DNA from: Xylaria sp. FL1777 | Taxonomy: Eukaryota > Ascomycota > Sordariomycetes > Xylariales > Xylariaceae | NCBI GenBank assembly: GCA_022578965.1 | Contig: MU400517.1 | Location: 1-64,000 of the forward strand | Reading direction: 5' to 3' | DNA: 64,000 nt | In this document: in pieces, positions 57,907 through 64,000 of the stretch | How the letters are laid out: each line of letters opens with the position of its first letter | Position numbering within the stretch: position 1 is the first letter of the stretch | Notes under the pieces: generated by a model | The model's input: only the letters and a program-made list of their open reading frames with translations | The model's database searches: none | Told to the model about the DNA's origin: nothing | Program-made: the position numbers and the translations under genes

Positions 57907-58119
57907 TGGTTGGGCTCAATTTTTTCAGCTTGTGTAGTGGGCGGAACCATTCATTCGCTCACGATGGATTAAGTAAAGCAGCCCTGCCGCCGCCAGCTTT
58001 CATGCAAACCTTCTCAGTAGAATGCTCTGGAAGCATATCCCTCCGCCTACCGGTATACCTACCTACTATGTACCGTCGGGAGTAAATGCAGCTTTCGTCA
58101 TTGGCGGCCGATCCCAACC

Positions 58120-58155
58120 CACTGGTATAGCTTAGAGATGCCAGCTATACCAGTG
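58120..58155. repeat. Perfect inverted repeat (13-bp arms, 10-base loop)
   Basis: The arm CACTGGTATAGCT (58120-58132) is the exact reverse complement of 58143-58155. It lies downstream of the helicase gene. It could be an RNA hairpin at the transcript end or a remnant of a mobile element terminus. Confidence 0.85.
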
Positions 58156-59193
58156 TGAGGCGGCATTGACAGGTTGAAGAGAGATAGAAAACTCCTTGGC
58201 AATAATTGAAACTTATGATGCGTCTCCGGATCTGCCGTGGATGCAACGTGAATGGTTACCCAACTTGTGTTTGAGAGGTTCAGTGGATTCGCGTCTTACA
58301 GGGGTTGACCATGAAGATCAGACGATGATGCCGTCTCCATCTCCTCGATTGGCCGTTTCAGAATCTTGGTCGTGGGGCTCAGCACGAAGGTGGAGAGGTA
58401 GGTAGAGGTAGGGATTATGTAAATAATCAATGCGTTACAGGAGCATCGACGTTTGTCCTGCAACTGTCCAGTAGGAGTGCAGCAGCATGTGGTCGACGGG
58501 TTGCCTACGAGATGTTCTTTGCTCTACCTCATTTACACACATAAGCACGCTCTAGCAGTAGTCTATCTAGTCTAGTCTAATCTAGTCTAGTCTTGAGGTA
58601 ATCTAGAAAATCTTCCGAACACGTGGCACAACGTCAGAACAGATCAGCGCCCAGTATAGAACGCCCACTGTCATCGCTGGCACGCCCTGGTAGGCTAGGC
58701 GGTATGGATTGCCCGGATCGTCTGCCGGTGCCTACATGTACGCAGTATACTTACAGATAGAAACAGCCTCTCTGTTTATTCTTAGGCAGCCTTACATGCT
58801 ACTCACTCTTATGTACATACACACAGAGAGTACATAAGTAGTGGTATATGGGCATTGCCATACGGTAAAACGCATTACATACGCACCTACGCGCAACCGC
58901 TCGTCCAGTCGCGGAACTCGCTTGTTCTCCGAAGCCAATTCGCCGCTTCAGATGACGCAGGATTACCCTGCATGGAGGAGATCAGTGGTAGCACGCTCTC
59001 TAACCAGTACATCGTAGGCCCATTGGTCTGGTGGATTTGGCGTCGAGTCCAGACGCGACGAGACCCGGCACAGGAAGGTCTTTGCAGCTCGCGTGAGCAC
59101 CACGCACACACAACACGGCGCTATAGCTGTAGTTTGTACGCCACAATGTAGGTAGGTAGGCCTACCTAGGCGGAGCGATAGGATGAGAGGACC

Positions 59194-59260
59194 TACTGCG
59201 TAAGTAAGGTAGGTATATATATACACTTAAGTACGCATACTGCGTAAGTAAGGTAGGTAT
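59194..59260. repeat. 23-base direct repeat pair
   Basis: The word starting TACTGCGTAAGTAAGG and ending GGTAGGTAT occurs at 59194-59216 and 59238-59260. It combines both dispersed repeat words of the window. Confidence 0.8.
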
Positions 59261-62018
59261 GTAGACAGGCAAAGGGATGGCGCGGGGCAGAAGCGGGGCA
59301 AGCAAAGGCGGAAGGGTCGGCGATCAAGCCGCGTCCAGGTTAGGTACCGGTATTATCCAAGCCAAGCAAGCAAGCTCTTCCGCACAAGAAACTATCTCCA
59401 TTTGGATACGCATGCGATTAGGTATGTACCTGTAGTTACCATGCTGGAGACAAACAACAAAGGCAAAGAGAGAGGGGTAAAAAGAAGAAAAGAAAAGAAA
59501 AAAAAAAAGCGTGTCTTGTAGCCATTTATTATCCATCGCTCAGGTAACCCGTTCCCGGTAACACTAGCACGCTTCTGTTTTATCTCGGGTGCACCCGTTT
59601 GTGTGCACTTGTAAATGACCAGAGACAGAGACAAGAATGGTAGATATACAAGGCGAGAGAGAGAGAGAGAGAGAGGGAAAAACAGAGAAATGGAGAGGGA
59701 GCCACCCAACCCATGGACTTCTTAAGGGGGTGGTATTTTTAAACATGTATGTTGGATTTGTGATACCCTCAGAGTTCCATGCCTTGTGCGGAGATGATGC
59801 GCATGACCTCAACGCGGCGGAGACATCCGTTCATCAGAGAGACCTGAAATGTTCCGTACCCTACCTACTACTACACTACCTCCTACACTATCTACTACAT
59901 ACGCATTGCCATCTGCGCGTATACGCTCACTACTACGCAGTATACTACCGTGCCTGGATAAAATCCTAGACGGTCTAAGTAGTATAAGTTGGGTGCCACC
60001 TCCTCCCTGGGACTGCGATGGTGTCTCGTCTCGTGAAGAACCACTGGGCTGAGCAACAGATCAAACCGTCCGTGTCCTTCCCCCGAACCGGGTCTGATTA
60101 TGCCCTGCCATGTGAGATATTAAATCTGACAAACCTGACAAGTGGTGGCTTCGTCGCCGTATGCAGCAGCAGACCTGCCGTTTAAGTCATGTCTGATGCT
60201 GGGCGGAATCTAATGAGGTGGTGTAGGCAGGACATAGTGCTGTGCCGTCCAGACGACGTTCCTATTCGGTCTGATTGCTCGCCATCAATGGATGATGGTC
60301 AATGCTGTGGCTCGCATGCAGTAATGTATGCGTACGTAGGACTAGGTACGTATATAGTATATACGTTAGGTACCTAACTTGAAGTGCGGCAAGTGTGACA
60401 ATTCAGTGCAGGATTGAAGGGCATGTGCTGTGTGTAATCAGCATATTGCAACAAGAGCACCAGTTGTTTAGATGTGTTGCAACCCAAAGGATAAATATCC
60501 AACCACTCTAGTGGTTGGTGATGGGAAGCTTTTTTTATTTTTATTTTCGGTGAGATCTGGAGTAGGAATTGGAAGGTGTCTGGACAGTGCCATCGGAAGG
60601 ATTCATTCTCATGCGCTCTCGATGTAACCACTGCAGCGCTTACATACAGCACAGTACCGGTATCTACTTAACATCTACCATCTATACTGCGCATACCCAA
60701 CTACGCATATGGAAAAAGGGGCTCTGTGTGGCGTCTTGGTTGACATGCATACGTCTAACTAACGTGGTAGCTACTTTATCTATACTACTTACTGAGTTTG
60801 TATGTTTCTACAGTACCTACCTACATACAAATGTCTATATCTGTTACACTACCTAAACTAGACCGGGGGCAAAGGGCTAAATCACCTGCCAAGACTTCAC
60901 CATATGTGTACACACTTACGCAGTAGAACTTACCTTAGGTAGCCTATCGTGTTAGACAAGCATTCGTCATTGATATCTACCCGCTTGCTCGCAACATGCC
61001 TCTAGATTTCCCCGAGTCAGAAGTTAGGTGCAATTGGTAGCTCCCTATGGACTTAACTCAAGATAGGACAACTTTGAAAAAAGAGTGAAATACTTGTTTA
61101 TCACCTCGCTTAGCCGCCCTTCCTGGAGTATGCTGCAGGGGAACCCTGACTATACAGAGGTAGGTAAACACATCTACTGAATAAATAAATGCTGCCGTGC
61201 GGCGCGTAGTAGCTTTGTACTGTGCTCTATTCGTAGCGTACGCATACGCAGGCATCTAGTATACACTACGTAAATTGAAATAGGGGCCACAATGCTCAGT
61301 GCAAGATGCCAGGTACCTACCTCTTTGTGCTTTGTGGATAGGTATGTACATAGAACTTGTCGGATTCTCAACCATGATTACTGCGTAGTGCATCTGTTCT
61401 CTTGCGCTCGGCGAATCATGCAGTATGTACTCAAAGAAACTACCGATCATTTGCATGATGTCTGTTCCATTCCATTTCTCCCGTCATGGACCAATCGTGA
61501 GTGGTAGTCCGAATCCCGGAATCCAGGTAATAGACAGTGGTGAGGACACGGACCGCCTTCTGTACTATAGTAGCGTATGTAGGTAGTGTAAGTACGCAGT
61601 ATGTACGCACATCTATCTGGTGTAGTGCAGAGGTCATGGCAAGTGTTGTGGCATGTAGGTACACTACCTAAGGTATACCTACCTACCTACCTATTTAGAG
61701 GTACTGTGTATACCACTACTACATAGGTAGGTATGTAGGTATGTACTGCAGAGACTTTGTACTATGTATGGCATGCAGGTCCGAGCAAGGGCTGAGCATC
61801 AGCCAACCTTCTTGAGGTCCCTTCCTTTCTGGTCCTTCGTCATCCCACCTTGCACCCCCCCGGTTTCTGCCCCGGCGTCGCTTGCTGGCTCCCCTGTCGG
61901 GTGTCTTAGATTGACCCTTTCCGGCCAACGGCGCTGGGCTGCATGTTTCATAAAGCCACTAGACGGGCTAACCAGGCGAACATGGCTCGAGGCCTACACG
62001 ACTACGCACTACGCAGGA

Positions 62019-62045
62019 TGTAGTATGTAGTATGTAGTATGTAGG
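62019..62045. repeat. TAGTATG heptamer tandem repeat
   Basis: Three or more copies of TAGTATG in a row within repeat-rich intergenic DNA. Confidence 0.8.
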
Positions 62046-62500
62046 TTCGGACTCTGCATGGCCGTTGCAGAAGCTCCGTCACAACGCGCGCAAGCACTCC
62101 TGTGGCTCTCTGAGGCGGGAACTTGGTGCCTCTCTTGGTATCCTCCCTTGGTATTCTTTCATAAATGGGCTTGAGGATCCCCATCCCTCCCTAGCCTGTC
62201 TTTGTTGCCGACTGCTATGGATCGACTCTCTAGCGAGTGACCTTTTCACGCTTTCTGATTCGACTGCCGACGACCGTGTCTGTCTCGTTCCCTCGCATTG
62301 CAAGCGATGCGTACATTCAGAGGACTGCTGGACGACATCCTCCCAGAAGCATGAAGTAGAGAGGGCGGCTTGTTGGGTAAACCATGATGGGTAGCTGCTG
62401 CTCGGTCTCATTTACCACTTCTCTGCCCGTCGTCCTTTACCTCGCATAAAGACCTTGCCCAGTCAACAGCGCAGGGCTGTCGATCTTGACTTGGCGCACA

Positions 62501-64000
62501 ATGAAGCTATTCAAGTCCGCCTCCAACGCCGGGGGAAACCGGCCTGGCCGGCCACCGCCACGCTCAAACATCCGCGGCAAGATCAGTGGGCCTATCCCCA
62601 TACCCGATGACGAGTTTCCGTTGAGGAATCCTAGATCGAGCATTACTCAGGAGGGGTTGCCGGAGCAGTCTGATCCGGCGAATCAGCGGGATTCTGGAGC
62701 AGCATCGACTAACAGTGCCTTCAATGCTACCCGTGAGGACAAGGCCAGCTCGCTTGCTCAGTCCGGGCCAAGTCAGGCCTCGACGACTTCGAATCCCGTA
62801 CGGCGACGACGTACCAATAGATCTAGTGCCCTGAGGTATTCGAACTTGAGCGATGCTACTGACACGGCATCGCCTTCCCGGAAGAAGTCGTCCTTTAGAG
62901 CGGCGATCGGCAAATTCTTTGGGAAACGCAACAGGAAGCGGGGTAGTCGTTCAACATCTGGCTCCGAAGCTCAGATTGTCCCATCTCATGATCACCATCA
63001 TAGTGTGAGTGTTTAATACTTCGGAGAATGTTCTCTTTGATATAAAGTCAGAAATGACTAAGCCTTGCGTTTTAGGACCCCGTTGTTAGGGAGGGAGACT
63101 CGACTGACCCGGAAAGCGAACCAAAACGATCAGCGTCTTTACCTATCACCGAGTTCAACAAGGCACTGAGGTCGCATTCGATCGGTCCGGACGATTACAT
63201 GGCAATTCACAGCGCGCGCAACTCCCTACAGTCAGATTCAGCGTTTTTGAGAAGGAGAGCTGCGACAACTTCTGGTGGGCCTGCCAACTCTAGATTAAGA
63301 GATGAAGGCCTAGACGTCTTGGGTCTAACCCCAAGGCCAGCGAGCGCCCAGGGCAATGATATGGTCAGTGAGCACGATCCCGAGTCGATCGGTCGTGCTG
63401 TTTCAGTTGATGTCTTCCCGGCTCGTCGGAGATCGAGGAGTCTGTCGCAGCTACAAGACGTCTCCGAAGAGCATGGACTTGTCCGAAAACGTAGTGAGGA
63501 AATCCGGTACTGGAGAGCAAGCCAAAATGCCGGACCACTGTCTTTGGATTTATCCATCTCTCAACGCGACGAACCTGAAATGACCGAGATGACTGAGACG
63601 ACCGAGCCGACCACGGAAATTAATGACGAGGATACACAACCGATCCACACACCACCGCAACCTTTTAATTTCGGTCCTATAAGTACCATGAGGATCACGC
63701 AGGCTGCAAGCTTAGAAGATCGCGTAACAACCCTCGAGACGCAGAACCAAAAACTCGAGAGGCTCGTTTCTCAACTTTTTCACGTGGTACCAGGTATCGA
63801 TAATTACTCTGATGCCCTTAGCCATCCGGCGTCTCTCCCTCCCACGGCGCCACCTACTACATACGCGGGGACAAATTCCGCTGCCGTAGAAACGTCAACT
63901 CATCAGAACTTACCCGTTGATAGCGGACCTCTTTCTGCCGGCTATAGCATTTCCAATCAATCAAATTTGTCCTTTGAGGATGAAAAGACATTCATTGGGT
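62501..64000 (+). CDS. Disordered protein with coiled coil, partial (runs off window)
   Basis: Exon 62501-63004, a 71-base intron (GTGAGT...TTTTAG, 63005-63075), then an exon from 63076 open to the window end; at least 476 codons are visible. The start is the ATG at 62501; an earlier in-frame TTG is not used. The N-terminus MKLFKSASNAGG is basic, followed by Ser/Pro/Arg-rich disordered sequence, a basic cluster (AAIGKFFGKRNRKRG) and phospho-site-like SLP/RSLSQ motifs. Around residue 395 an ordered heptad segment (SLEDRVTTLETQNQKLERLV) predicts a coiled coil. No catalytic domain is visible yet; the remainder lies beyond 64000. Confidence 0.75.

Larger units (their letters stand above)
57907..62500. 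other. Long repeat-rich intergenic region
   Basis: 4.6 kb without a supported gene. It contains a perfect hairpin (58120-58155), CTAGTCTA tandem words (58560-58610), a duplicated 23-base word (59194-59216 and 59238-59260), a GA tract (59655-59677), TACCTAGGTA clusters (59148-59170, 61660-61745) and TAGTATG tandem copies (62019-62045). The last few hundred bases are probably the leader of the next gene. Confidence 0.5.

Noticed and set aside
1..64000. CRISPR arrays, bacterial operons, viral genomes, intact transposons
   Set aside because: No regularly spaced repeats, no Shine-Dalgarno/operon organisation, and no capsid, polymerase, reverse transcriptase or transposase frame was recognised.

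Overview
The window looks like nuclear DNA of a filamentous ascomycete (Pezizomycotina, probably Sordariomycetes). The reasons are short GT-AG introns of about 50-150 bases with CTAAC/CTAAT-type branch sites, fungal-only families (2EXR, Zn2Cys6 factor, fungal cyclase-like protein, DUF202, GT90), and well-conserved housekeeping genes of fungal type. Class-level placement is an inference. Fourteen protein genes can be supported with exon structure. The rest is long, gene-poor intergenic DNA rich in short palindromic repeats built on TACCTAGGTA and TACTGCGTA.

Layout. 1-250 is the end of a very AT-rich block. 1259-3009 is a four-exon MFS sugar transporter and 3328-4155 a 2EXR-domain protein. 4995-5735 holds a decayed reading frame. 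7517-9410 (minus) is an unrecognised three-exon protein. 11125-14381 is a large glycosyltransferase family 90 protein with an N-terminal multi-pass membrane region. It converges with CCT2 (15241-17132, minus), which is divergent from eIF3b (17903-20273, plus). 22437-24707 is a TBC/RabGAP-like protein. 24.7-29.8 kb is gene-poor, with a tRNA-Ile-like relic and a broken single-pass membrane protein.

29848-31800 (minus) is a Baeyer-Villiger-type flavin monooxygenase, followed by an assembly gap bounded by homopolymers (33003-33186). 34170-35478 is a cyclase/kynurenine-formamidase-like enzyme and 36068-38937 a Zn2Cys6 transcription factor. These three could form a small metabolic locus, but that is only inferred from adjacency. 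40328-41167 (minus) is a disordered Ser/Arg-rich protein. 41.2-48.5 kb is decayed intergenic DNA with a recognisable protein-kinase pseudogene (46520-47362, minus).

48578-49951 (minus) is a membrane-anchored alpha/beta hydrolase. 51282-52674 (minus) is a five-exon aldo-keto reductase of the pyridoxal-reductase type. 53954-55101 is a DUF202 membrane protein and 55530-57906 an Hcs1/SMUBP2-type helicase. After 4.6 kb of repeat-rich intergenic DNA, a disordered protein with a coiled coil begins at 62501 and runs off the window.

No CRISPR array, rRNA, intact tRNA, intact transposon or obvious polyketide/peptide synthase cluster was seen. I found no clear novel system. The most unusual items are the dispersed palindromic repeats, the multi-pass GT90 protein, the ATG-only first exon of CCT2, two stop-free introns of length divisible by three, and the unrecognised three-exon protein.
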